A program made the position numbers and the translations under genes. From the NCBI RefSeq assembly GCF_000611645.1, contig NW_014013138.1, forward strand, positions 2,176-26,505: a stretch of 24,330 nucleotides of DNA, given 5' to 3'. Origin of the DNA: Monoraphidium neglectum (lineage: Eukaryota; Chlorophyta; Chlorophyceae; Sphaeropleales; Selenastraceae). Below, piece by piece: positions 10,174 through 20,029 of the stretch; position 1 is the first letter of the stretch; every line of letters begins with the position of its first letter. Below the pieces are notes generated by a model, which saw only the letters and a list, made by a program, of their open reading frames with translations, made no database searches and was not told where the DNA came from.

Positions 10174-12011
10174 ATGGAGACTCGCCTTGCCGCGCTGGCG
10201 CTGGTCGCTTTGTGGCTGAGTGGTGCCAAGGCCAACCCATTTGGAAGCACATTTGCCGGCGATGTGAGTGGCGTACGCCACAAGCGGGACTCGGCCTGTA
10301 TATCACTGCTGGCCATCTTTTCTCGTCGGCTTCCCACCAGCCATGCCGGGGGCAAAACCTTACGCATTCCATAACAGCCTGTGCCTGGGCGCTGGCATGC
10401 ACATGCAGGGCTCACGTGCCTGGTGCGCTCTCTCAACCCTGTGCGGACGTCCACCATACCCTTCTGTGCACAGGGAACTTACTACGGCTACAGGGACCGC
10501 GGCTTTGGCCACTGCTCCTTCCACTTCCATGGGTTTGGCACCAGCCCCGGCTATGCAGGGGTCCCCCTGGCCATCAACTCTGCTCAGTACACAGGCACCT
10601 CGGTCTGTGGACTGTGCGTGCGCTTTCGCGGAACTGGATCTGGATCTGGAGGCAGCCCGATATCTCGAGACTGGCAGCCTGGATTCATCTGGTGCGCCGC
10701 CGCGCGCAAAATCCGTGGGTTGGCTGCCTCCATGGCTTTGGCAAGGACAAAGTGGGCCAAGTCACCTGTCGTTCAACCTGCCTGTGCCGGTGAGGTTTGT
10801 CAGCATGCAAGTGGTACCTGGTGCGAACCCTCTCTCTGCAACTCTGGCCCCCAACCCTCCACAGTGACCAGTGTCCCGAGTGCAAGTATGGGGATGTTGA
10901 CCTGCAGAAGGGCGGCGACGGCCGCTGGAAGGTGGAGTGGGAGCCCGTGCAGTGCCCTGTGGGCAGCAGCACCTTCAAATTTGGGTTCCAGGGCGGCAAC
11001 CCGTACTACAAGAAGATCCAGGTGGCCAATGCACGTGTGCCCATTGAAAGCGTCCAGATCAAGCGCAACGGTGCCTGGCAGCAGCTCGTCAAGACCATAG
11101 GTGAGGGGCGGCAGCTGTGCAAGGGTGGCGAGCTCGGGCGGCGGGCCCGAAGGGACATTGGGCTGTGCGCGTTGCTGCAGGCAGACACACCTAACTCGCT
11201 CGCGGGAGATTCAAATACAATAGTGACAGCAGCAGCACGCGCGCACAACAGGCTGGAGTGAAGCTTGACGGTGTCCCATGCGTACAATGCTGACTCCCTC
11301 CCCCTGGGATCAAATAACACCTGAACACTGGCATCCCCAGACAACTACCACGAGTACCACGGCGGCGAGGGGGAGGCCTGGAACGACGGTGGCTGCGCTT
11401 GGCTGCGGCTGCGCAGCATCCTGGGGGACGTCGTGGAGGACCGCATCTGCTGCACCTCGGGCACATGCACGGGAGGAGCGCAGCTGCCCTGTCGTGCAGA
11501 CATGCCAGGCTGCAGTGGCGCCGGCGGGGGCGGCAGCAGCAGCGGTGGCGGCGGGGCTGGCGGCGACATGTCCAACAAGCGTTATGCTACCGGGACAAAG
11601 CAGCTGTTGGCTGGTGATCAGTGCGGTGAGCTCAACTGGGATGGCACCAAGCTTGAAACGCTGGCTTGTTGGGAGGAAGGGGTGCTGTGAGGGCATGTCG
11701 CCTGTTGTGCTGCCAAGGTTGTCGTGGGTGGTCGCCCCTGTGCTGCCATCACCTCCCCAGCAGCCCTGCGGTCGCTATGCTTCCCACTGTAGTGTTTCAT
11801 TCTCACCTGCGTAGGCTGGTTGCCGAACGCCCAAACCCTCACTTCCCCTTCCTGTCCGCCTGAAACCACCACCGCAGGTGGCACTGGATTTGGCTGCAGC
11901 AGCGCCGGCAAGGACCAGTGCCAAGACAAGGCCTACAGCAGGGCAAAGTGTGCCCGAGGCCTCAAGTGTGTGCGTAATGACGCCCGCTGGTGGGGCTGCA
12001 AGCAAGCTTGA
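10174..12011 (+). CDS. Secreted expansin with C-terminal Cys-rich domain
   Basis: Five exons (10174-10263, 10474-10691, 10865-11100, 11341-11625, 11878-12011) join in frame to 320 residues. Expansins loosen cell walls non-hydrolytically by disrupting polysaccharide contacts. A signal peptide (METRLAALALVALWLSGAKA) is followed by the GH45-like domain: GTYYGYRDRGFGHC, TSVCGLCVRFRGTGSGSGG and, across the second intron, CDQCPECKYGDVDL, the conserved DQCPEC motif. WKVEWEPVQCPVG leads into the carbohydrate-binding (CBM63-like) domain with NPYYKKIQVANARVPIESVQ and NGAWQQLVKT, then DNYHEY in exon 4. A Gly/Ser linker then leads to a tail with DQCGGTGFGC and KCARGLKCVRNDARWWGC. QCGG plus spaced cysteines and aromatics recalls small carbohydrate-binding modules. 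The join GFI-C-DQCPEC decided the donor at 10692; a later donor near 10789 would break the motif. Confidence 0.93.
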
Positions 12012-13210
12012 AGGTAGCCCACTGATAAGGACGGCGGTTGACGCGCCAACAAATCATGGCAACGCACATCTCACATCGCAACATTGGGGGGGGGGCTGGG
12101 GGAGCTCAGGGAACAAGGGCCCGAACGCATCCGATCGGCGTCCCACGCGCACGCAACACGGCGCAAACCTGTTTCCATTGGCAACTCACTCCGCTGGGGC
12201 CCAGACGCCCGCCGTGTCGGGCCCGGGTGGTGGCGAGCAGCAGCAAGACTGTGCGCCAGGTTTTGGCTGGCGCCAGCAACCCTGCATGTTTCTTTTACGC
12301 AGCGGAGGCCCTTTGTATTGTCCGCCTCGCTTGACACGATGTCTTTTCAGGGACGGGGTCTGTTCGACGGCGGCACACGGCTCCGCAGCGCCAGCTGCTT
12401 TTGACACCTACCATGGGTCTCTGGTGTTTCAACCAGAGGCAGACACACGCACAGCATGCATGCTGCCAAGCATTCTCGCAAAGTCATGGCAACTCCCCGT
12501 CGTCGCCATCCTTCTATGCTTCATGCTCGCCGCACATGCATGACACCCACACCTCACCGCGCCCAAATCGCGGCCAGACCCGCTTCAGCACATGCCTGGT
12601 GAGCTTTGTGATCAGCGGCGCTACACGAGTGCAACACGCGCACACGCCAATTCACAATGCACCACCAACACCACATCTTTGGGCACATCATCGGCGATGA
12701 GTGTTGTCCGTTCACAGGGGTACGACCCAGGGCACTGAAACATGCGGCAACGTGTGTGCACTTGATTGGTTCCAGCGAGGTTCTTATGCTGGCCGGGTTA
12801 CGGGCTGTCCTTGTTGCAGTTGTCGCACTGCAGCTGTCCCTATTTCATGTTTGGTTCCAGTACCCACACCCCACTGGGTGATGTTGTTGTCGAGGCGCTG
12901 GCGGCCCTCCGCGGCCAGCGCGCCCAAGGGATTCCATGAGCACGGTTTGAGAGTGCCATTATCATGTTTGTAACATTGCAACTCCTGCACATCAATGTAC
13001 ATACAAAGCACTGAATATCGTTGAACCTGCCAGCATGGCCGGCTGAGTTGAGCTTGCAGGTCTTGACAGCCGCCACAGTGATCAACTCGGCAACTGTACA
13101 AATTGCCTGTGTATGCAACTGTCCACCAGAAATGCAACAATGAAACCTCTGATTGTGGGCGGGTTGCGCAGGACACATGCACAGCTGGGATGGGATGAGA
13201 GCGGGAGGGA
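12012..13210. other. Intergenic region between convergent expansin and fumarate reductase
   Basis: No coding frame here is supported; open frames are short or run out of the expansin's last exon in a different reading frame. A run of ten G's lies near 12085. The stretch must hold both 3' UTRs. I see TGTAA for the expansin at 12969-12973 but no TTACA for the fumarate reductase within several hundred bases. Confidence 0.6.
12969..12973 (+). terminator. Candidate TGTAA polyadenylation signal of the expansin
   Basis: This is the first TGTAA on the plus strand after the expansin stop at 12011. It implies a 3' UTR of nearly 1 kb, long but not unusual for green algae. A non-canonical signal nearer the stop is equally possible. 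Confidence 0.4.
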
Positions 13211-16200
13211 TCACAGGGCCACCTGCTGACCGGCTGCTACGGGGGTGCTGCTGACAATGGCTGCAGCCGCGGCGCGCCCCGCCACACGACCAAACACTGC
13301 ACACTCTGCCAGGCTGTTGCCGCCCAGGCGGTTGCGGCCGTGAAGGCCCCCGGACACCTCACCCGCCGCCCACACTCGGTGCAGCGGGGCCCCGTCCTGG
13401 CCCAGCACCGCGGCGTCAGGCCTGGTCTGAATCCCGCCCATGCAGTAGTGCACCACTGGCATCACCCGTGCCACCCACACCGGCGCATTCACGTCCACGC
13501 GGCCGTGAAAGTAGCGCTTGCCGGTCACATCGCGCGGGGGAGGGTGCGCCCCTCCCTGGTCAACCGTCCCAACTCTTGCAGCTGCCGCGGCCGCGGCCTC
13601 GGCCTCTGCCGCCGCTGCGTCCGCGAGGGTGTTGTGTGCAGCCAGCTCCTGCAGTAGCACCGCCGCGTCCACGCCCATGTGCTGCGCCCCAGCTTCCGCG
13701 CTCTCCACCTACGCTCAGTAGTGGAGGCACCACAGATAGGTTGCGTGCGTGCAACCCGGCGTCTGTGATGCGTGCGGGCAACGCTACTGACCATTGTGCG
13801 CCGCTGCGATGCGCAGCGATGCGCAGGTGTAGCAAGATGCGCGCCAGTGCCAGTCAGCGTAAGACCAGAGCTGCCCCTTTGTCCTGCGCCCTGGCTGTCC
13901 CCTGCACCCGCAGCCGCCCCCCCTCCCCCCCGCTCACCTTGGTCACTAGCTTCTTGCTGCTGTAGAAGCCCAGAGTGCCCTCACCATACCTGGCCGCGCC
14001 CTGAGCCCCCAGCAGCAGCCAGGCAGAGTGGCGCGGCTGCGCAGTGATGGCCGCCGTTACCACGTCACGCGTCGCCAACTCGTCGACAAAGCGTCGCCCT
14101 GAGTCGTCAAGCAGCAGCGCCCCGCAGCCGCGCAGCTTCTCAGGGGCCAGGAACTGGCCGGTTGGATTGGACGAGCAGCCAAGGGATGTACAGTGGGTTG
14201 ACAGGGATTTTGGGATGTTGGACAGCTCGGCCATAGCGTCACCAGGGGTCGGCTCAGCAAGACCCATGTGCACGCCCGCGACTGCAGGTGAATCATCTGT
14301 AAATCGCGCAGGTCTGAGGTGCTGCCCTCAGCAAAAGAAGTCTCCATGCACAGCTGCTGATGCGCCCACCTTGGTGCCACTGTCAGGGTCCCCTGGGTCA
14401 ACAAACCCTGGAGGGTGGGGACGCGTTGGGATGGACGGCAGTTCATGAAGGGGCCCCACCGTTTGTAGACTGGCAAAGCCTGAAACTGGTCGGCCCGTGA
14501 TGCGCCTAATCAGCCGCTTGCATTCAGAAACAACGCGCCAGCAGGCGCCCTCGCGGGGCCACTCTGCATTGCGCAGCCCCAACCACGAGCCCCCCCCCCT
14601 CCCCCCTCACCTGTGGGGTGCACCTGCACCTGGTCCATCTGCACCAGCCGCGCGCCCAGCGCGCCGCCCAGCGCCACGCCGTCCCCCGTGGCCCACGGCC
14701 CGTTTGTGGTGGGCAGCCCCGCCACGTCGGGGCGATAGCGCGCCAGCATCTCGCGCGACGCGGCGAAGCCACCGGTGGCCAGCACCAGGCCGTCACACAG
14801 CACGGTCACCTCCTCGGGCGCAACGCCAACCCCCCCGCTGCCGCTGTCAGGCTTGGTGGCGACGAGCCCAAGGGTGTAGCCCACAGCCAAGCGTCCATCG
14901 GCCGAGTAGGCGGCCGATGTCACCTGAAATGAGGGCAGAGCGCGCAAGGGTGAAAGGGCCGGGGTTCAGACTGATTGCATGGACTTCATCACATGTGACA
15001 ATTGCTGTTAGCTCGTATAAAGTCAAACATGTCCAGGCTGCGCTCGAATGAAGAGTTGCTTGGGGAATAGGTTGTTTGAGAGGCAGCGCCGGAAGAGGGA
15101 GCTCAGCACCTCCGGCAAAAGCTGTCACTACTGCTGCGCCGCGCGTTCGAAGTGCCACTCGTCAGGACGCACTACATGCCCACAACGCATCATGAGCACC
15201 CAACAAGGCCTTGTTGGGTGCACAAACGCATCTGCTCACCTTGGCATTGGTGACAATGCGCACGTTTGGCTGCTGCCGCACCGCCGTCTCCACCGCCCGC
15301 ACCAGGGCAAAGCCAACGTTGGGGCCGGAAGGGTTGCTGTGGGTGCGCGGCACGCTGTGGCCCCCAAGCTGCACCACCACCGACAGGTCGAGGCCCAGGG
15401 CTTCCAGGAACCGGAGGGCGTCCTCGCTAGACGCCTGCAGGCAGTGAGGGGCAGTAACCAGGTTAACGTACGAGGTGTGGCGGGTCAAAAGGGGGTGGTG
15501 TGGCGGCGCCAGCGGGGACGCAGGTGCCTTTGTTTAAAAAGCTCAAGCAGCAAATGGTCCGATCGCGCCCATTGTCTCAACTCTGCGGCGCCGCGCGTCC
15601 CTACCACGCGGTCCTGGGGGACGCCGTGCCGGGGCCCAGCAGGCCCTTGGCGCGTAACGAGTACAAGACTCTACAGCACCCCTCCGTCCGCCCTCCAGGC
15701 ACACACCCCACCCCAAATGCCGAGGCCCTGGCCGCCGAGGCCCTCACCACCAGGCGTTCCACCAGCCGCGAGTCGCTCAGGCCGCCGCCCGACTGTAGCG
15801 TGTCGTCAGAATAGGTGGCTGGCGAGTCCCCCCCAGCGGGATTGACGGCGTTGATGCCGCTGCTGGCCTTGGCGCTGTTGCCCCCCACCTGCGGGTTCTT
15901 CTCCAGAACCAGCACCTGGCATGCAAGATCGGAAGAACAGCAACGCTCACAGGCATGTATGTCATGCCAAGCAGGCACACGAGGCAGGTGTGGCTGCGGC
16001 CTTGCCACAAGGAGCACGGTTTTCCAGTCTCTCCTCCCGTCATCCTCTGCTTCAAGCTGTGCAGCACATTCAGCCCGCATGGACTGCTGCGTGGACTGCG
16101 GCACCCCTGCCAGAAGGTTGACTGTATGTGCAGCATGCAACCTGCACAACGTCAGCCGCAAACTCTATGGTCTCAGTGGGCGACCGTGCCACACACCTCG

Positions 16201-16418
16201 AGTGCTGTTGCGGTGCGCGCTGCCTCAAGCGCAGTCGTCAGCCCCGCCAGCCCGCTGCCAATCACGACCAGGCGGTGGTCGGCCATCCTAGCATAAAGAA
16301 CACTATTATTTCCCAGATCTATGCGCTTTCGCGGAGGCGGCAAACGGCTGCTGAAGAACGCGGTGATCAGAACCGTGATCACGGAAAGAAAGCACAGGAC
16401 GGCACGAAGGGCTCGCAT
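13211..16418 (-). CDS. FAD-dependent fumarate reductase (Osm1/Frd1/Fcc3 flavoprotein family)
   Basis: Seven exons (16418-16197, 15915-15748, 15434-15240, 14923-14611, 14407-14370, 14153-13938, 13708-13211) join in frame to 549 residues. The family reduces fumarate to succinate with FAD, helping to reoxidise reduced cofactors when oxygen is short. The FAD site VVIGSGLAGLTTALEAA (about 51-67) is followed by EKNPQVGGNSAKASSGIN and LVLATGGFA. By alignment from memory with Shewanella Fcc3, the active-site set is complete: H297 in QVHPTG (H365), E317 and R320 in PEKLRG (E378, R381), R341 in ELATRD (R402), H471 in VVHYCMGG (H504) and R511 in GRNRLGGNS (R544). There is no CxxCH haem motif. Residues 1-30 form a basic-hydrophobic-basic segment, a signal anchor or targeting sequence; Met45 starts directly before the FAD fold. 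An Ala-rich insert lies at about 413-430. Six introns have canonical borders, one of them with a TAG acceptor (13709-13711). Confidence 0.95.
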
Positions 16419-17000
16419 GAGCTGTTGTTTAGCTCTCTTCCGACTGTGACTGCATATGACGTGGTTGAGCGTCCTGGCAACAATGCTTGGACTCGTGAAC
16501 GCGACTCCCGGAATGCCTCCGAAACATCTTGGTGCTAGGGAAGGACTGCACGACTGAACATGACGACCACCAGTTGCATATCTGCGCCACAGATCTCAAC
16601 AGCTGCGCCTACTGGGCCTGGCAAGTTACCACGGCACAACCGTACGCGCGCACAGACCGTTGCGTCCGAAAGCGTACGCACCGCTGCGAGCGTCGAAAAG
16701 AACACGCGTGACAACAAGGCGGGCAAGCCTCATCATGCCCAATTGTAAGGTGACTGTGCCTGTGCTGTGTCTCGTCAAGGGGGGTGATCACTTTGCCAGG
16801 GAGCTGTCCAGACCGAGGAAGCGTGAAGGCGGCACACCGAGGAGGACATGGCACGACGAGAATGGACTGTGCTAGGTTTCTCAAAAAAAGCAAGTGTCAA
16901 GGAGGAAACGTAAAAGAATACTGCATATGTGACTACAATAACCGAAACTGGGGCCTGAATGCGAGCCTCAGGCCAAACTAACATTCCCCCCGCAGCGCAG
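16419..17000. other. Intergenic region, tandem minus-strand genes
   Basis: This 582-base stretch lies between the stop of the Asp-box gene and the start of the fumarate reductase, both on the minus strand, so it holds the former's 3' UTR and the latter's promoter. Short open frames occur on both strands, but none continues a neighbour or shows a motif. No TTACA (minus-strand TGTAA) was found just below 17001. Confidence 0.6.
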
Positions 17001-19303
17001 CTACGCCTGCAGCTTGGCGCTGGGTGATGAGAGGCCGTCATCTGATGCCAGTGCCACCACTGGCCCCGGCAGCTGGCAAACCGCATGCCACGCCTCAGGT
17101 GCTGCATCAGGGTCGGCGTTGAACAGTACCTGGCCATCCTGCAGCGCCAAAACCGCCGCGCCGTGGATGAAAAGCGGCAACGGCCCTCTTGAGCCCTCCT
17201 TCTTGTTGGAGGCGTGCGTGTGGTGATGGAGCGGCGCGCGGCCGGGATGCTGGGCCTCCAGCTGGCGGTGGCGCTCCGCGGCTGCACGAGCCGCCGGCTC
17301 CGCTGCTGCGGCCACGGCTGCACTCACATCGGCAAATGTCGCCCCGCCATCGGACGAGTACAGCACCACGGGCGCCCCCACTGCCTGGCCGCAGTCTCGG
17401 CTGCCACTGCACATGGGTACCTGGGCTGACGCGTGCGGGCCAGCCGCCCTGCCCGTCAGCAGCAGCCTCCCTGGCCGCGTGTCGCAGCCGCACAACGCCA
17501 AGCCGCTCAGGTGCAGGTGCACACCAAACGACAGCATTGCGCTGTCCGCACCGCCCAGGGCAGTCCATGTTGCCCCTAGGTCCTGCGACATCCACAGCGA
17601 GTCGCCGCCGCAGTCAACTGCGCCGCCCTCACACGCCGTATTGGCCTCCAGGGATCCCGCTGCCTCGCTGGGAAGCTGCTTCTTGGCAGGCGCCACGAGT
17701 GCGTAAAGCCGCGCCGGCTCTGATGGGTCCGTCCGCACTAGGCATGCGCCTGCAGGCACGCCGTCCGCGCCCGGTACAGCGCGCATTTCAAACTCGCAGT
17801 CCTCCGGCGCCGCCCCTGCCATGATGCCACGTGACAACAGGAGCCGCGGCCCCGCACCAGGCAGCCAGGCCGAGGCCGCCAGCAGGCGCGCTCCTGTCGC
17901 GGGCTCCAGGGCAAAGTCGAGGGCATGGACGCGCACTCCTGCACAATCGCCGCCTTCGCCACCGGCGTTGGCCCAGCAGCCAGCCCCAGCATCATACACA
18001 GCCATTCCACCGCCTCCTGCTGCCAGCACAATACGCCGCGCGCCGCTGTCGGTGTCGAGCACCGCGGCGGTGCGTGCTGGGGAGGCACCCCGCCACAGCT
18101 GGACCGCGCTGGCCTCATCCGCCGGCTCGCCCGCAGCTTCGCCCGGGTCCTCCATTGACCCCAGGCTGGCGGTGGGGCGCATGAGCACGCGAGTGCATAG
18201 GGGCAGATAGGGCACGGGGCGAGCCAACAGGACGTGTGGGAACAATGAAAGGGCGCAAGCGTGAGCCCCTGATGAAGGGCGAGGGCTTCACACACAATCG
18301 AGCAGGCGCAGGCAGTAGTTTAGAAGAAGCCGCACTAAGGGTCGCCACGAGGGCACGTTCACTCTGCCATGAACTCACGTCAGCTGTACCAGGGCGCCCA
18401 TAGCTTCCCCCTGGGCTTGGTGACTGCGGGGTCCGCTACCAAGCGCCCCTAGGCAGAGCAGGAGCTCTGATGGTTCGCGGCAGAAGAGGGCCCACGGCGA
18501 CAGGTCGCGCCGCGCCCATTGAGAGGCCACAGCTACTGCGCCGTCTGGCAGTGACACCGAGAACACCGCCGACGGCGTGGCGACGTAGGCCAGCGCTGAC
18601 TTGCCAACCGGCATCAGCCCGCTCCTGGTCAGCGGGTGTGTCGTCCTGCACGCAGAGCAAGCCTGCACACAAAGGTAGCAGGGGGTAAATACTTTGCCGA
18701 GCTGATTATTGCTAGCCGTCAGGCGACGCAGTCGGCTCGATTGTCTCTGGCAGGAGGGTGGCGTAAAGAACGTGTTTGTTGGCATGCGGCGCGCCGCTGC
18801 GCTCGTCAGTCGCGCCCAGTTGCAAGGCCCGCCCGCCCCCGTGATGTTTCCTTCAACATGCGCCTACCTCGGCATTTCACAAACTCATTCACGGTGCTAT
18901 GCACTCGACTCCAAGGGGTCCACGCCAAGAGCGACGCGACACTGATGAAAATAGCTCTCCTGACCGTGTAAACGATACCGGTACGGTGCGGTAGAACAGC
19001 GAAAGCGCGTACACGTAAGACTATGCTGGTAGTGGTGTATGATTTGTTTATGGTTAATCGTGAGGTGAGTGCGCTTGTGCATGGCACCAATGAACCAAGG
19101 GCACCCACGCAGTCCCTCCCCCGTCAGCGCGCTGATGTCATGTCAGCCGGGCGCACCTGCCTGTGCGTGCCGTCCAGCAGGCTGCGGCCTGGAAAGGTGT
19201 CATGTGCGCAGTTTCACCTCTACCCTCACCGCCCGCAGACCAGCAGACTCTTGTGCAACTGCTCAGCCGCCGCCCGTGCCATTGCCCCTGAGATGGCTGT
19301 CAT
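17001..19303 (-). CDS. Beta-propeller-like protein with two Asp-box (BNR) motifs, function unknown
   Basis: Three exons are proposed: 19303-19230, 18645-18379 and 18165-17001, giving 501 residues. The joins CTG AC|gtgagt to cag|C and GGG CG|gtgagg to cag|G keep frame; the second join is sure, the first exon less so. The last exon carries two Asp-box repeats (SxDxGxT[W/F]): SQDLGATWTAL and, about 75 residues later, SSDGGATFADV. Asp-boxes cap blades in sialidases, sortilin-type and other propellers. Earlier segments such as SALAYVATPSAVFSVSLPDG and RRIVLAAGGGGMAVYD read like propeller strands. No sialidase arginine triad or other catalytic set is evident. Several Cys residues in one part (CEGGAVDCGGDS, CGCDTR, CSGSRDC) suggest disulphides, yet there is no clear signal peptide. 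An alternative start using a small exon near 19140-19190 and an acceptor at 18663 cannot be excluded. Confidence 0.68.
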
Positions 19304-19324
19304 GCCCGGGCACTGTCAACATCC

Positions 19325-19440
19325 GCATCCGCACCCCACATGCGTGCGCGCACACATGCACGCACGCACACTCACACACTTGCGCGTGCGCGCACACAGA
19401 CTCTCATTGCGCACCAGCACATGCGTGCACACACCAGAGC
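19325..19440. repeat. Imperfect CA/CG dinucleotide tract
   Basis: Long stretches alternate purine and pyrimidine (CA, TG, CG steps), including the runs cacacatgcacgcacgcaca and gcgcgtgcgcgcacacag. Such sequence can adopt Z-DNA in vitro. It begins about 20 bases upstream of the proposed start of the Asp-box gene. Confidence 0.75.
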
Positions 19441-19516
19441 ATTTTGCTGGTGTTGCGGATTCTGCATATTGACGCCCATGATTCCTGCATGGCACACCCT
19501 TCACTCATCTTCACAC

Positions 19517-19568
19517 CTTTCCATACCATGCCGAGCCATGGCAGGCCAGGTCTTTCCATACCATGCCG
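19517..19568. repeat. Short direct repeat (17 bases, two copies)
   Basis: The 17-base string ctttccataccatgccg occurs exactly at 19517-19533 and 19552-19568, a 35-base period, in the divergent promoter region. Two exact copies could be paired regulator sites or a small tandem duplication. Confidence 0.7.
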
Positions 19569-19838
19569 TGCCCCTGCCTGACCTCCCAGCTTTGGCGTCT
19601 CATGCTGCCTGTGCTGTTTGCTGTGCGGGCTCCGTGCGTGCCTTTCAGCAATCGTGCAGTCTTGATGAGGCAGACAAGAGCTCGTGCAGGTCATAGGACA
19701 TCACCGACTTGCTTCGAAGCGGGGCTTGGCTGTCGTCGTACTGTACGGTCTGCACACCAACTCCCCAACTGCACCTCCAGTGCGCCGTGCATGCGCAGGA
19801 TCATCAGGGAGCTGGACCATTACCCAGGATCTTACATC

Positions 19839-19850
19839 ATAATATATCTA
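19839..19850 (+). promoter_or_regulatory. AT-rich TATA-like element upstream of the LRR gene
   Basis: The string ataatatatcta is the only TATA-like string I noticed close to this gene and lies about 180 bases before its ATG. The assignment is by sequence and position only. Confidence 0.25.
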
Positions 19851-20029
19851 CTCATCTTGATCGCATGACATGTCGCACACGTACATGTCAGGCCAACGCA
19901 ACGGTGTTCGTTGACGGCACTCGCTGCTGCCAGCGCGGTGACCCGCGCCTATTACCGTATTGATCCCTGATAGACGCAGGGCAAAGCCTGTGAGGCGTGG
20001 CAGGCCTGCGGGTAGCCGCCCACAACACA

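Larger units (their letters stand above)
19304..20029. other. Divergent intergenic region with CA-rich tract
   Basis: This 726-base stretch separates the 5' ends of the Asp-box gene (minus) and the LRR gene (plus). Its left third is a CA/TG/CG-rich tract, its middle holds a short direct repeat, and its right part is AT-richer. Open frames here are driven by simple sequence (Ala-His-Thr repeats) and are not supported as genes. Confidence 0.6.

Noticed and set aside
10697..10793. Extension of expansin exon 2 to the donor near 10789
   Set aside because: This would insert about 30 unrelated residues before DQCPEC; the donor at 10692 joins GFI to CDQCPEC as in the family.
11878..12543. 221-residue plus frame overlapping the last expansin exon
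   Set aside because: It reads the last exon in another frame, whereas the cysteine-rich expansin tail joins in phase and stops at 12011.
14497..15051. 184-residue plus-strand frame
   Set aside because: It is antisense to exon 4 of the fumarate reductase, with Arg/Pro-rich composition and no motif.
19141..19190. Small extra exon reading RSLLDGTHRQ in the Asp-box gene
   Set aside because: It would leave a 37-base intron, and its phases do not fit both neighbours. It remains an alternative only if the first exon is different.
19325..19440. CRISPR-like or telomere-like array
   Set aside because: It is an imperfect CA/CG dinucleotide tract without repeat-spacer units or telomere heptamers.
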